From a virus: a DNA stretch of 27,005 nt. Location of the stretch: IMG/VR virus record IMGVR_UViG_3300005511_000863, positions 1 to 27,005 of that record; one strand, written 5' to 3'. The position numbers and the translations under genes were made by a program. The notes beneath the pieces are model-generated. The model saw nothing but the letters and a program-made list of their open reading frames with translations. It was not told the DNA's origin and searched no databases. The first letter of the stretch is position 1, and each line of letters begins with the position of its first letter. Shown here piece after piece: positions 1 to 7,550 of this stretch.

Positions 1-720
1 ATGCAAGACCAGGGTGCGCGGCCCGAAACCGAGTGGGGTGGCGGCAACAAGATCAACAGGAACACGATCGAGCTGGAGGTCGCTGAGCCTGACAGCATGG
101 AGCTGGGAGATGACGACGAGCCATCATCCGAGAATTGGGAATCACGTGCCGGGAGACCGGCCGGCGATGAGGTCGCCCGCCGGGCACGCGCGCGGATTGC
201 GTGCGATCTGCTGCTGGCGCGGCTTTACAAATATCATCCCGACCACGCGCTTGTGCATCTGAGGGGCATCGAGCCGCGCGTCGCTGATCTGGATGTGCCG
301 ATCGCACCGGAAATCATGTGTGCGCAAGACGATGAAAAGCAGGACGACAAAGAGACGACAGTGCAGCAGCTCCGCGGTACGCCGGATATTTCGTTGATCC
401 TGCAGAAGGTCGCAAATTTCTACAGCATATCGGTCGCAGAGCTCTGCTCGCACGAGCGCACCGCAACTCTCGCCGAGTCGCGTCATGTGGCGATGTATCT
501 CGCCCGGAGCATGACTCAATGTTCGCTCAAAGTGATCGGCGCGAGGATGGGGGGACGCGATCACACCACCGTGCATCATTCTCTTCGGAAGGTCGACCGG
601 CTGGTCGCCGCGAAGGCGAGTGCGAAAGCGGAGATCGAGGCGATCGCAAGTCAGATCCGCGCCGCGTTGCAGCTGAAGGCTCACGCGACGGCAAGTGCGT
701 CAGACGGCATCGGGCGGTGA
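1..720 (+). CDS. DnaA domain IV-like DNA-binding protein
   Basis: The C-terminal half (about residues 128-200) reads as the origin-binding domain of DnaA. It has the helix-turn-helix and the signature GGRDHTTVHHS (residues 184-194), close to the DnaA motif GGRDHTTV, preceded by a helix-rich stretch with SRHVAMYLAR. There is no Walker A/B AAA+ domain. The first ~125 residues are acidic and unrecognised, so this is not host DnaA (about 450-500 aa). In DnaA this domain binds DnaA boxes in double-stranded DNA; a stand-alone copy could bind the phage origin, compete with host DnaA, or act as a transcription regulator. The ATG is the first base of the window, so the true start may lie further upstream. 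The next gene follows closely, suggesting one early operon. The domain call is good; the role is inference. Confidence 0.8.
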   Translation: MQDQGARPETEWGGGNKINRNTIELEVAEPDSMELGDDDEPSSENWESRAGRPAGDEVARRARARIACDLLLARLYKYHPDHALVHLRGIEPRVADLDVPIAPEIMCAQDDEKQDDKETTVQQLRGTPDISLILQKVANFYSISVAELCSHERTATLAESRHVAMYLARSMTQCSLKVIGARMGGRDHTTVHHSLRKVDRLVAAKASAKAEIEAIASQIRAALQLKAHATASASDGIGR

Positions 721-773
721 AGATGAAATTCGAGCGGCGCCAAATCGCAACTCCAAGAGGAACGAGGATCCTG

Positions 774-1367
774 ATGGTCGGGCGGAAGCGAAAGATAGAC
801 GCATTGCGAAATGCCTCAGGCGTTTCGATCGATCACAAGCGGGCACAACGGCTCGACTACGAAGCGCGGCTCGCGCGCCGGGCGCGCGATCTGGTTGCTG
901 ATGGTGTCAATCCTGCGAATGCGCCCGATCGATTGTCCGGCTTCACGCTTGGGCGGCTGCTGCTGCGCTGGCGCGCCTGCAAAAGCGACCCGAGCGGCCT
1001 GTCGCAGAAGCAGTATGATACCGGGCAGCGGCTTGCCGGCATCATCTGCCGTCATGCCGCCCTGCATGGCTACAGCCTCAATGTCCGGTCGCCGGCCTTC
1101 GTCATCCTCGGAGGCCAGGATTGCTCTCCGTCGCCGGACGAGGAGCGCATCGCGCAGATTCGGGCTGAATTCACGGTTTGCTACGACGCGATCATGCGGG
1201 TCTGCCGCGAGCACGATCTCCGCGCTCGCGATCTGGTCTACGGCGTGTGCGTGCAGAACTGGCCGGTCGGGATGATCACCGATCAATTCGGGCTGCTGCG
1301 ATTGGTGTTGAACGAGGTCGGCGGCGCGCTGCGGGCCATGGACAAGGAGCGGGGCAGGGGCGGATGA
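774..1367 (+). CDS. hypothetical phage protein, early operon
   Basis: A 197-residue protein of unknown function. The start at 774 is chosen because GAGGA lies five bases upstream. An in-frame ATG at 723, three bases after the stop of the DnaA-like gene, would add 17 residues but has only a weak ribosome binding site. The N-terminus is strongly basic (MVGRKRKIDALR and several later Arg-rich stretches), followed by a helical segment with LGRLLLRWR and a C-terminal half with alternating hydrophobic positions, ending in Arg and Gly. The charge pattern and its position after a DNA-binding protein hint at a DNA-related role, but no motif confirms it. It ends in an ATGA overlap with a possible 50-residue ORF. 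Confidence 0.6.
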   Translation: MVGRKRKIDALRNASGVSIDHKRAQRLDYEARLARRARDLVADGVNPANAPDRLSGFTLGRLLLRWRACKSDPSGLSQKQYDTGQRLAGIICRHAALHGYSLNVRSPAFVILGGQDCSPSPDEERIAQIRAEFTVCYDAIMRVCREHDLRARDLVYGVCVQNWPVGMITDQFGLLRLVLNEVGGALRAMDKERGRGG

Positions 1368-1516
1368 GCGCCTCGTCGCTGTCATCGCCGTCGCACGGAC
1401 CGGTATCATCGTCCGTTCTTGTTGGGAGAAGCACAGGATACGTCTGTGCTTCCGTGCGCTTCACTCCACTGCGCAGCGGCTTCCATGTGAATGTGGCGAG
1501 ACGGTTTCCACATTGA
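1364..1516 (+). CDS. possible 50-residue ORF
   Basis: A short frame beginning at an ATG that overlaps the previous stop (ATGA), with a G-rich stretch (GGGGCAGGGGCGG) directly upstream that could act as a ribosome binding site. The peptide is Ser- and Val-rich at the start (MSASSLSSPSHGPVSSS) with no recognisable domain. Its stop overlaps the TTG start of the next frame (TTGA). The overlaps suit phage gene packing, but the composition is weakly protein-like and this could be a chance frame. Confidence 0.25.
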   Translation: MSASSLSSPSHGPVSSSVLVGRSTGYVCASVRFTPLRSGFHVNVARRFPH

Positions 1517-1896
1517 GCCTGGTGGGTTCCAGATCGCCAAAATTCTGCCTCATCCACGGCCACGATCATACATTCAAGACATGGGGACGTGGCGTGCTTG
1601 ATCGATCCAATGCGCGGGCAAACCAACCAGGCCCGCGGGATGTACCTCATCTGCTGGAATGGCATTCCTGGCATTGCGTCGGCCTTGCCGATGCCTGCGA
1701 GAATGCCCGCGTGAAGAAGATCCTGCGTCTTCTCGCGGCCGATCTTGCGATCGAGGCCGAAACGCTCCGCCGGCAATGGCAGGAGCGTGATATGGCCGAG
1801 CTGATGCCTGACGGCGAGCGGTTGCATTTCTTGAGGATCGATATGCGCGGCGATCGCCCGGCGTCGCGGTTGCGGTTTGCGGCTGATCGCGCGTAG
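1513..1896 (+). CDS. hypothetical protein, TTG start
   Basis: A 127-residue frame from a TTG; no in-frame ATG exists before the helical part. The first ~45 residues look irregular. The second half reads as a genuine helical protein: LLEWHSWHCVGLADACENAR, then a Leu/Ala-rich helix KKILRLLAADLAIEAETL. No function is recognised. The start is uncertain, because the frame is open further upstream without a good start codon. The first copy of the repeated element begins about 50 bases after its stop. Confidence 0.45.
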   Translation: MSLVGSRSPKFCLIHGHDHTFKTWGRGVLDRSNARANQPGPRDVPHLLEWHSWHCVGLADACENARVKKILRLLAADLAIEAETLRRQWQERDMAELMPDGERLHFLRIDMRGDRPASRLRFAADRA

Positions 1897-1944
1897 CAGT
1901 GGTTGGCGATCTGTCCCGACGACGCGCCTTGGGGCGAGCGCGAG

Positions 1945-2061
1945 GCAGTGTTGACAGACCTTGCAAACAGCCCACCTCTATTTGACTCCGCGTCCTCGCT
2001 ACGCGATGAACTAATGCAGCATGCGACTTTGTGCCCCGGCCTAAGCGGCCGGGTTTTTCTT
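1945..2061 (+). repeat. repeated promoter/hairpin element, copy A
   Basis: First of four copies. The conserved block TTGACAGACCTTGCAAA begins at 1951 and a second TTGAC at 1982 (31 bases later). TAATGCAGCATGCG follows with its ATG at 2014 (32 bases later). Then comes a hairpin CCCGGCC/GGCCGGG (2035-2041 and 2047-2053, loop TAAGC) with a T-tract, the shape of an intrinsic terminator. The ATG opens a 43-codon frame (2014-2145) starting MQHATLCPG. Its remainder is Cys-rich and unconvincing as a protein. No long gene follows; the next copy begins about 115 bases further on. Confidence 0.85.
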
Positions 2062-2174
2062 TCGGCATGCTGCGAATGCTTGTGCGGCACCGGGCGCTGC
2101 TGGGCCGCTCATGAATTGGAGAGCATCGAACAACATCGCGCATAACACTCGGGCGGCGAATGCCGCAACGGAAA

Positions 2175-2299
2175 GAAAACCGCGCAATGTTGACAGACCT
2201 TGCAAATGGGCCTCGGTGTTTGACATCCAGCGCCCGATGCACGATGGATAAATGCAGCATGCGCTTTTGCGCCCCGGCCCAGCGGCCGGGTTTTATTTT
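2175..2299 (+). repeat. repeated promoter/hairpin element, copy B
   Basis: Second copy. TTGACAGACCTTGCAAA begins at 2190, TTTGACA at 2219, and TAAATGCAGCATGCG has its ATG at 2252. The hairpin CCCGGCC/GGCCGGG (2273-2279 and 2284-2290) is followed by TTTTATTTT. Upstream it shares a short GAAA...GCGCA tract with copy C. The ATG is in frame with the ADP-ribosyltransferase-like gene, so the hairpin would lie within its first 13 codons. Confidence 0.88.
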
Positions 2300-3247
2300 G
2301 CTCGCACGCAAACTGCCGCGGGGCTTCTGCCGTCTCGGCAAACCGCAACGAATCCCAATCCATTTCCGCCACCGAGCCCGCCCGGTTCATCAAGACTGTT
2401 CATGCCTGTTGTGTCTGATGGTGAGCCGGATCGCATCGATCCCTCACAGGAAGCGGAATTGGCACGTATAAAGGCGGCCCGGAGGACGGCCGATACAGTG
2501 CGGCCATTTGGAGGTCGTCGTGAAGGTGAACTGACGCAACTGCAGGAAGATTTAATAGTCCCGAAAACGCCGCTCGATTTTGCGCTGCTCTTTGCCGGCG
2601 GTCCGTTTGGACGTGGCGTCAAGCTTGGTGCTTTGACTCTCGGTGCTTTGCTAAACTCTACTTCCGATGCCCAGGCCGGGCCGCTTACCCGATTCATCGG
2701 AGCGAATTGGGCAGGCCAAGTTGCCAAGGCTCGCCGCGCCGGATTTCATCCCGATCTGTATAGCGCTCATGGTACAGATCACACTCCGATCAGCGCATTT
2801 GATCCAGCGATGCTCGGCACTGGAACCAGAGCACCGCCCGCGCACAAGGGCTTTTGGATGGCGCCCATCGTAGACAATGATGCGGCGATAGCGAATTTCT
2901 TTGCCAAGCTTGCAGCGAATAGAACAGGCGGCCGCCCAGCTATGGTGCCGATTTGGCCCAGGGCCGACAAGCTCCACCGACTGAATTTGGAAGGTCAAGG
3001 ACCGCACGAGATTGCTGAAAATATCGCAGAGTACTGGGACAAAGGCTATGACGCATTGCTTATGGAAAACCACCGTATCAGGCGCGGCCTTAAAGGGCAG
3101 ACTCTCATAGTAAAAACCGCCCCGCAGTTGCGCTTTCCTTGGGCGGAGTTTGACTTGGCGAAACGTCATCTGCCAAATCTTGCTGCCAGTCTGGCGGGCC
3201 TCGACTATTTCGGCGCAAACTATCCTGGCGGCGATTACTTCGAGTAG
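2252..3247 (+). CDS. ADP-ribosyltransferase-like polyvalent-type protein
   Basis: The C-terminal ~160 residues resemble ADP-ribosyltransferase domains found in phage 'polyvalent' proteins. An H-G-T motif (SAHGTDH, His173 from the ATG at 2252) is followed by SAFDPAMLGTG, then HKGFWMA and an Ala/Phe-rich helix. After that comes GYDALLMENH and a terminal strand/FD-type segment ending LAASLAG, which in related domains closes the fold. ARTs move ADP-ribose from NAD+ to a target; a phage could use this against host proteins. An internal hydrophobic patch (GALTLGALL) precedes the domain. The frame starts at the ATG inside repeat copy B (MQHALLRPG). A second ATG at 2402 (MPVVSDGEPDR) may be the real start, although neither has a clear Shine-Dalgarno. 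The domain assignment is from pattern only, and active-site residues other than the His are not certain. Confidence 0.6.
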   Translation: MQHALLRPGPAAGFYFARTQTAAGLLPSRQTATNPNPFPPPSPPGSSRLFMPVVSDGEPDRIDPSQEAELARIKAARRTADTVRPFGGRREGELTQLQEDLIVPKTPLDFALLFAGGPFGRGVKLGALTLGALLNSTSDAQAGPLTRFIGANWAGQVAKARRAGFHPDLYSAHGTDHTPISAFDPAMLGTGTRAPPAHKGFWMAPIVDNDAAIANFFAKLAANRTGGRPAMVPIWPRADKLHRLNLEGQGPHEIAENIAEYWDKGYDALLMENHRIRRGLKGQTLIVKTAPQLRFPWAEFDLAKRHLPNLAASLAGLDYFGANYPGGDYFE

Positions 3248-3303
3248 GATGGCACAACTCTCAACACCGCTTACGCGTGCGGCATAAAGCCCACGCTGGT
3301 TTC

Positions 3304-3636
3304 CTAGGATTCAGTTTTCTTTTCTGGATCCTCGGACTGTGCCAGAGATGTTGCGTGACTGTTTTCCTCGGCTGTCTTTGGTAGCGGGTTCTGTTCTGCC
3401 CATTCCCAATAGTTCTCAATTTCTGAAAGGGGAACGTCCTGGCCTGGGGCCAGTTTGAGGGGAGGATCGTTCGGGCCGCGCGGCGGCGGGTGCTGCAGAA
3501 AGTCGGGAAAAACCCACCGGGGCTGCGGCGCCAATTCTGACGAATCGTTGTTCTGATCAGCTGTTTCGATTTGCTCCAAAAATGTGAGACTTGCGATCAG
3601 TGAAGCTAGGTCTGGGTCTGGGGTTTTCTGTGACAT
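3304..3636 (-). CDS. hypothetical acidic protein on the reverse strand
   Basis: A 110-residue acidic, Pro-rich protein (MSQKTPDPDLASLIASL at the start, LSEIENYWEWAEQNPLP near the end). The residue make-up is natural and unlike the antisense shadows elsewhere. It has no transmembrane segment, signal peptide or recognised domain. It is convergent with the ART-like gene and is one of few reverse-strand genes before 24 kb, so it probably has its own promoter. The ribosome binding site is weak (GGAC, several bases upstream). It may be an independently expressed cargo gene, or a partner of the neighbouring ART-like protein. No function is assigned. Confidence 0.55.
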   Translation of the reverse strand: MSQKTPDPDLASLIASLTFLEQIETADQNNDSSELAPQPRWVFPDFLQHPPPRGPNDPPLKLAPGQDVPLSEIENYWEWAEQNPLPKTAEENSHATSLAQSEDPEKKTES

Positions 3637-3723
3637 GCTATTGTCCGCTGGGCGGCGCTGATTCAGATGCGGTATCCGCTCCGATTGTTTTTAAATATAG
3701 CATGGAAGGCTCAGAGAATCGAT

Positions 3724-3749
3724 CCCTCGCGCCGCTTATGCCGCGAGGG
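3724..3749. repeat. 8-bp inverted repeat before copy C
   Basis: CCCTCGCG (3724-3731) and CGCGAGGG (3742-3749) form a perfect 8-bp stem with a 10-base loop. No T-tract follows on either strand, so it is not a standard intrinsic terminator. It could be an operator or a structural element between the reverse-strand gene and repeat copy C. Confidence 0.45.
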
Positions 3750-3759
3750 TAATCGGGAG

Positions 3760-3886
3760 AAAATTGCGCAGTGTTGACGGACCTTGCAAAGGCAGCTCGG
3801 GCGTTTGACATCCAGCGCCGGATGCGCGACGTATAAATGCAGCATGCGGTTTTGCGCCCCGGCCTAACGAGCCGGGGTTTTGCTTT
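3760..3886 (+). repeat. repeated promoter/hairpin element, copy C
   Basis: Third copy. TTGACGGACCTTGCAAA begins at 3774, TTTGACA at 3804, and TATAAATGCAGCATGCGG has its ATG at 3837. The hairpin uses a shifted stem, CCCCGGC/GCCGGGG (3857-3863 and 3871-3877), with loop CTAACGA, then TTTTGCTTTT. The stem differs from copies A and B but stays fully paired, which points to selection on structure. It lies directly upstream of the portal gene and is the only candidate promoter region close to it. Confidence 0.88.
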
Positions 3887-3974
3887 TCGGCCTGCGCCTC
3901 CACCGCCATCTGCGCCCAGAACTCTATCGCTTCCTGCTCATCAACAGGTTGACCACCACCCATGCCCAAAATGA
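3837..3974 (+). CDS. possible leader peptide coupled to the portal gene
   Basis: A 45-codon frame opening at the ATG of repeat copy C (MQHAVLRPG). It reads through the hairpin and a Pro-rich tail and stops at TGA 3972-3974. That stop overlaps an in-frame portal ATG at 3971 (ATGA). The portal gene has no visible Shine-Dalgarno, so translational coupling from this leader is a possible explanation. The peptide has no recognisable fold, so any function would be regulatory. It may be a chance frame, since the opposite strand also reads openly here. Confidence 0.3.
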   Translation: MQHAVLRPGLTSRGFAFRPAPPPPSAPRTLSLPAHQQVDHHPCPK

Positions 3975-6124
3975 CCGAGCTTGAACTCAAGGCGCTGCTC
4001 GACGCCGAGAAAGCTTCAGCGCTGTCGGCGCCGCAAGCGTCGCGGCTCAGCTCCGACCGCGAGCAAGCGCAGCGCTATTACATCGGCGACATGAGCCGCG
4101 ATATGCCCTCGCTCGAAGGCCGCTCGTCGGCGGTCTCGACCGATGTCGCCGACACCATCGAAGGCCTGATGCCGACCCTGATGGACATTTTCTGCGGCGG
4201 CGACGAGGTGGTGCGGTTCGATCCGGTCGGGCCGGAGGATGTCAAGGCCGCCGAGCAGGAGACCGATTTCGTCAATCACGTCTTCATGCAGAAGAATCCG
4301 GGTTTTCTGATCCTCTACACGTTCATCAAGGATGCGCTGCTTTCCAAGACCGGTATCGTCAAGATCTGGACCGAGGAGGAGGTCAGCGAGGCCCGCGAGA
4401 CCTATTACGACCAGCCCGAGGACATGGCGGCGTTGATCGTCGCCAATCCCGAGCTGGAGGTGGTCGCGCACACTGAACACGACGGCCTGCATGACATCAC
4501 GGTGGTTCAGCGCAAGACCGTCAAGCATCACCGGGTTGCGCCGGTGCCGCCCGAGGAATTCGGCATCTCGCGCAACGCGCGAAGCATCAGGGACGCCGGC
4601 TACGTCTTTCACGAGGTCGAGCGCACCGAAGCCGATCTCATTGCCGAGGGCTATGACGCCGATCAGGTGAAAGACTTGCCGAGTTATACCGCGATCGCGA
4701 CCGGCGAGCGCTGGGCGCGAGACTCTGTAGAGGAGGGCGAGCTCCAGCGCGGCGATAGCGGCCTCAACCGTGCCAACCGCGTCATCCGGGTCACCGAGCA
4801 CTATGTGCGGATGGACTATGACGGGACTGGTCGCGCCAAGCTCTTTCGCGTGACGACGGCCGGGGAGGCTGGCGACATCCTGGTGAAGCAGGGTGAGCCG
4901 CAGGTGGTCGAGATCAACCGCATCCCGATGGCGGCCATGACGCCGATCATCGTGACGCATCGGTTCTTCGGCCGATCGGTCGCCGACCTGGTGATGGATA
5001 TCCAGCGCATCAAGACCGCGCTGATCCGGGGGATGCTCGACAGCTCTTATCTGTCGGTGAACCCGCGAGTCGAGATCGCGGAGTCGCACGCGACTGAGAC
5101 GACACTCGACGACATCCTCACCATGCGGCCCGGTATGCCGATCCGCACCAAGCAGCCAGGTGGGCTGATCTGGCAGCAGGTGCCGTTCGTCGGCGCCGAT
5201 ATGTTGCCGATCATCCAGTTCATGGACACGACGCGGGAATGGCGCACGGGCGTCAGCCGGCAGGGACAGGGCCTCGATCCGGGTGCCTTGCAGAACCAGG
5301 TGGCGACGATCGCCAACCAGATGTTCAACGCCGCCCAGGCCAAGGTGAAGCTCATTGCCCGGATCTTTGCCGAGACCGGCATGCGTGATCTGTTCTCACT
5401 GCTGCATGCCGAGGTTCGCGAGAACGGCGATGCGGCGCAGACAATCCGCTTGCGCAACCAATGGGTGATGGTCGATCCGACCGACTGGCGCGAGCGCAAC
5501 GATCTCACCATCAACGTCGGTCTCGGCAACGGCTCGAAGGCCGAACAGCTTGCACATCTGCAGCTGATCATCGGCGCGCAGAAGGAAGCAATCGCCGCCG
5601 GCATGGTTAGCCCGAAGAATCTTTACGAGTCGGCGAAACAGCTGGTGCGGCTTGCCGGCTACAAGGACGCCGACGTCTACTTCACAGCGCCCGGACGTCC
5701 GCCCGATCCAAACGATCCGACGAGCGCGCCGGTTTCGCCTCCGGCCAATCATCAGGTTCAGGAAGTCCAGCTCAAGGCGCAGCTCGATCGAACTGCCGCC
5801 GAGCATCGGGCCGAGATCGAGAAGATTCAGGCACAGGCCGACATCGCAACGCAGGACCGCAAGACACAGGCCGAACTGGCGCTGATGGAGAAGAAGTTCG
5901 CACTCGAGAGCCAGATCGCGCTGATCGAGGCGCAGCTCAAGCGAGAGGATCATCAGCTCAAGATGCAGGCCCGGCAGCAGACGCATGATGCCGAGATGTC
6001 GCGGACGCAAGACAAGCATCGCGTTGCAATGGCTCAGGCGGACAGGACGGAAAGCCAATCATCCGACGGTCGGACGAGCGACCGCATGAACGACCAGGCA
6101 CATCACAACACGGGGCAGCTATAA
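3962..6124 (+). CDS. portal protein, podovirus head-tail connector type
   Basis: About 720 residues, the size of podovirus portals. The portal forms the dodecameric ring at one capsid vertex through which DNA is packaged and ejected. The N-terminal part has SDREQAQRYYIGDMSRDMPS and a VADTIEGLMPTLMDIF helix typical of this portal type. The middle carries the long core with GRSVADLVMDIQRIKTAL and TGVSRQGQGLDPGALQNQVA. The last ~120 residues are a charged Gln/Lys/Glu-rich coiled coil that fits the portal barrel. Two starts are possible: 3962 (MPKMTEL) and 3971 (MTEL). The second forms an ATGA overlap with the leader frame from repeat copy C, and neither has a ribosome binding site. The stop overlaps the next start (TAATG). 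The terminase gene often found just upstream is absent. Confidence 0.88.
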   Translation: MPKMTELELKALLDAEKASALSAPQASRLSSDREQAQRYYIGDMSRDMPSLEGRSSAVSTDVADTIEGLMPTLMDIFCGGDEVVRFDPVGPEDVKAAEQETDFVNHVFMQKNPGFLILYTFIKDALLSKTGIVKIWTEEEVSEARETYYDQPEDMAALIVANPELEVVAHTEHDGLHDITVVQRKTVKHHRVAPVPPEEFGISRNARSIRDAGYVFHEVERTEADLIAEGYDADQVKDLPSYTAIATGERWARDSVEEGELQRGDSGLNRANRVIRVTEHYVRMDYDGTGRAKLFRVTTAGEAGDILVKQGEPQVVEINRIPMAAMTPIIVTHRFFGRSVADLVMDIQRIKTALIRGMLDSSYLSVNPRVEIAESHATETTLDDILTMRPGMPIRTKQPGGLIWQQVPFVGADMLPIIQFMDTTREWRTGVSRQGQGLDPGALQNQVATIANQMFNAAQAKVKLIARIFAETGMRDLFSLLHAEVRENGDAAQTIRLRNQWVMVDPTDWRERNDLTINVGLGNGSKAEQLAHLQLIIGAQKEAIAAGMVSPKNLYESAKQLVRLAGYKDADVYFTAPGRPPDPNDPTSAPVSPPANHQVQEVQLKAQLDRTAAEHRAEIEKIQAQADIATQDRKTQAELALMEKKFALESQIALIEAQLKREDHQLKMQARQQTHDAEMSRTQDKHRVAMAQADRTESQSSDGRTSDRMNDQAHHNTGQL

Positions 6125-6405
6125 TGCAGTACTTCGGAACCGGCCGGCTTGGCACGCATCAGAGCGCGGCCTATACCACCACCGCAGGAACGATCACCTC
6201 CGCGGTCGGATCACAGACCTACAAGGTTCGTATCGTCTGCACGACAGACGCCTTCGTGAAGGTCGGCGACGCTCCGACGGCGACCGCCTCCGACCCGCTG
6301 TTCCCGGCAAATTCGGTGGAATACGTCACCATCACGCCAGGGCAGAAGGTCTCGGCAGTGCAATCCGCTGCAGGCGGCACGCTCCACGTGACAGAGGTGG
6401 TCTGA
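6124..6405 (+). CDS. small beta-rich virion-type protein
   Basis: A 93-residue protein with alternating hydrophobic and small residues, reading as an all-beta fold: TYKVRIVCTTDAFVKVG, then VEYVTITPGQKVSAVQSA and TLHVTEVV. Small proteins of this look are common in phage structural operons beside portal or capsid genes; the exact role is not known here. It overlaps the portal stop by one base and the SGNH gene start by one base (TGATG), so the three are co-translated. It could be a minor head or decoration-type component. Confidence 0.65.
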   Translation: MQYFGTGRLGTHQSAAYTTTAGTITSAVGSQTYKVRIVCTTDAFVKVGDAPTATASDPLFPANSVEYVTITPGQKVSAVQSAAGGTLHVTEVV

Positions 6406-7550
6406 TGCCACGGTTCGGCGGCCTCGGCAGAAATTTCAATCGTCTGGGAGGCCCAGGAACGCCGGGGCCATTTGGATACGCTAATCTTGGTGCCGGGTTT
6501 CTCTCGAGTTGGAAGACAAAATTAGATCAGGTCAGGGCAGGCACGTCTCATGCGGTGGTGCTATGCCTTGGCGGCAGCACCATGCGCGGTGTCGGCGTCG
6601 GAACGGGCGCAAACTTCGATACCGGCGCCGATCCATTCGCCACTCCAAAGCTTCTGGCGGACGCGCTTGTCGCCAATGGCATTACCGCCATCCACAATGG
6701 CGCATGCGGAGGCAATCTCGGGCCGACCGGCACCGATAGCCGTGTTGTCCAGAACTCCGGCTGGAATCACGACTCAGGCTTTATCACGGTTGGCGGCTGT
6801 AACGGTGGAACATGTTATAACAACACGACTACGACCAATGCCTTGTCGTTTGCGCCGACTGGACAATTCGACACCATCGTAACTTGGTATGTCAGGGCAT
6901 CGGGTCGCGCCACCTTCACGGTTGACGTGGACGGCGGCGCTCCGCTTGGTTCGATTAATTCAGACGGCACTCCCACGGCATTTCTGTCAAACACGCAAAC
7001 CTGTGCCCTCGGAACGCATACGGTCAACTACAAGCGCACCGGAGTCGGGGGCGGCGCAAACGTCGCCATGATCGATACCTACAATTCCTCGGTCAAGGCC
7101 GTAAGAGTCCTCAACTGCGGCGCGTCCAGCGCGACGGTTAGCGATATTGCCACCGCGACGGCCGTGTACTCATCTCTAAATGCCATTGCGGCCATGGCCC
7201 CGGATCTCGTGGTCTGTGCGGTCGGCGGCAACGACTGCTTGGCATCGACCTCTGAGAGCTCCTACAAAACCGATCTTCAGTCCATCGTGACTGCGGTTGG
7301 GCCGGGCAAAATCATCCTGGCGTCCCATACGCCGGTTAATGCAAGCGGAGCCGGCGGTGAGGCTGCGCGGCAGACATATACGCGATATACGCGGGATGTT
7401 GCAGTCACAAACAATGTGCCGTTCGTGGACTTGACGGCACTGCAAGGCACCTTTTCCGACAATAACGCGGCCGGTCTCATGGCGAACGGCAACCACATGA
7501 ACGACTACCACAGCATCACCAATTATCTGGCGCGGGCGGTGATCGTCTAA
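6405..7550 (+). CDS. SGNH/GDSL-type hydrolase, possible esterase
   Basis: 381 residues with the blocks of SGNH hydrolases. Block I is LCLGGSTMRG with candidate nucleophile Ser58 (GGS in place of GDS). Block II is HNGACGGN (97-104) and block III is VGGNDC (Asn276). Block V is NGNHMNDYH with His364. The Asp normally three residues before the His is Asn361. Between blocks II and III lies an insertion of about 100 residues (130-230) rich in Thr, Gly and Val, resembling a beta-sandwich. Such enzymes remove acyl groups, often acetyl from sugars. The first 30 residues are Gly/Pro-rich and could be a virion anchor. It is joined by overlaps to the portal operon and to the methyltransferase that follows. 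It could be a virion-borne glycan esterase; activity is uncertain because of the Asn. Confidence 0.7.
   Translation: MPRFGGLGRNFNRLGGPGTPGPFGYANLGAGFLSSWKTKLDQVRAGTSHAVVLCLGGSTMRGVGVGTGANFDTGADPFATPKLLADALVANGITAIHNGACGGNLGPTGTDSRVVQNSGWNHDSGFITVGGCNGGTCYNNTTTTNALSFAPTGQFDTIVTWYVRASGRATFTVDVDGGAPLGSINSDGTPTAFLSNTQTCALGTHTVNYKRTGVGGGANVAMIDTYNSSVKAVRVLNCGASSATVSDIATATAVYSSLNAIAAMAPDLVVCAVGGNDCLASTSESSYKTDLQSIVTAVGPGKIILASHTPVNASGAGGEAARQTYTRYTRDVAVTNNVPFVDLTALQGTFSDNNAAGLMANGNHMNDYHSITNYLARAVIV

Noticed and set aside
1950-1970. Sigma-54 promoter in the TTGACAGACCTTGCAAA block
   Set aside because: The shape recalls the -24/-12 motif, but the -24 GG is GA and the spacing to GC is two bases short of the required ten.
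3732-3840. Standard sigma-70 promoter formed by TTGACA and TATAAA in copy C
   Set aside because: The gap between the boxes is 21 bases, too long for the usual 15-19, and the other copies lack a good -10 at any normal spacing.
3736-3990. Reverse-strand 84-residue ORF covering repeat copy C
   Set aside because: Its first 40 residues look natural, but the rest is the reverse reading of the repeated element, which gives similar peptides (GRGAKPHAAF type) at several copies; the terminator points the other way.
4016-5089. Long reverse-strand ORF opposite the portal gene
   Set aside because: Antisense shadow of a well-supported portal gene; composition follows the GC-rich third-position bias.
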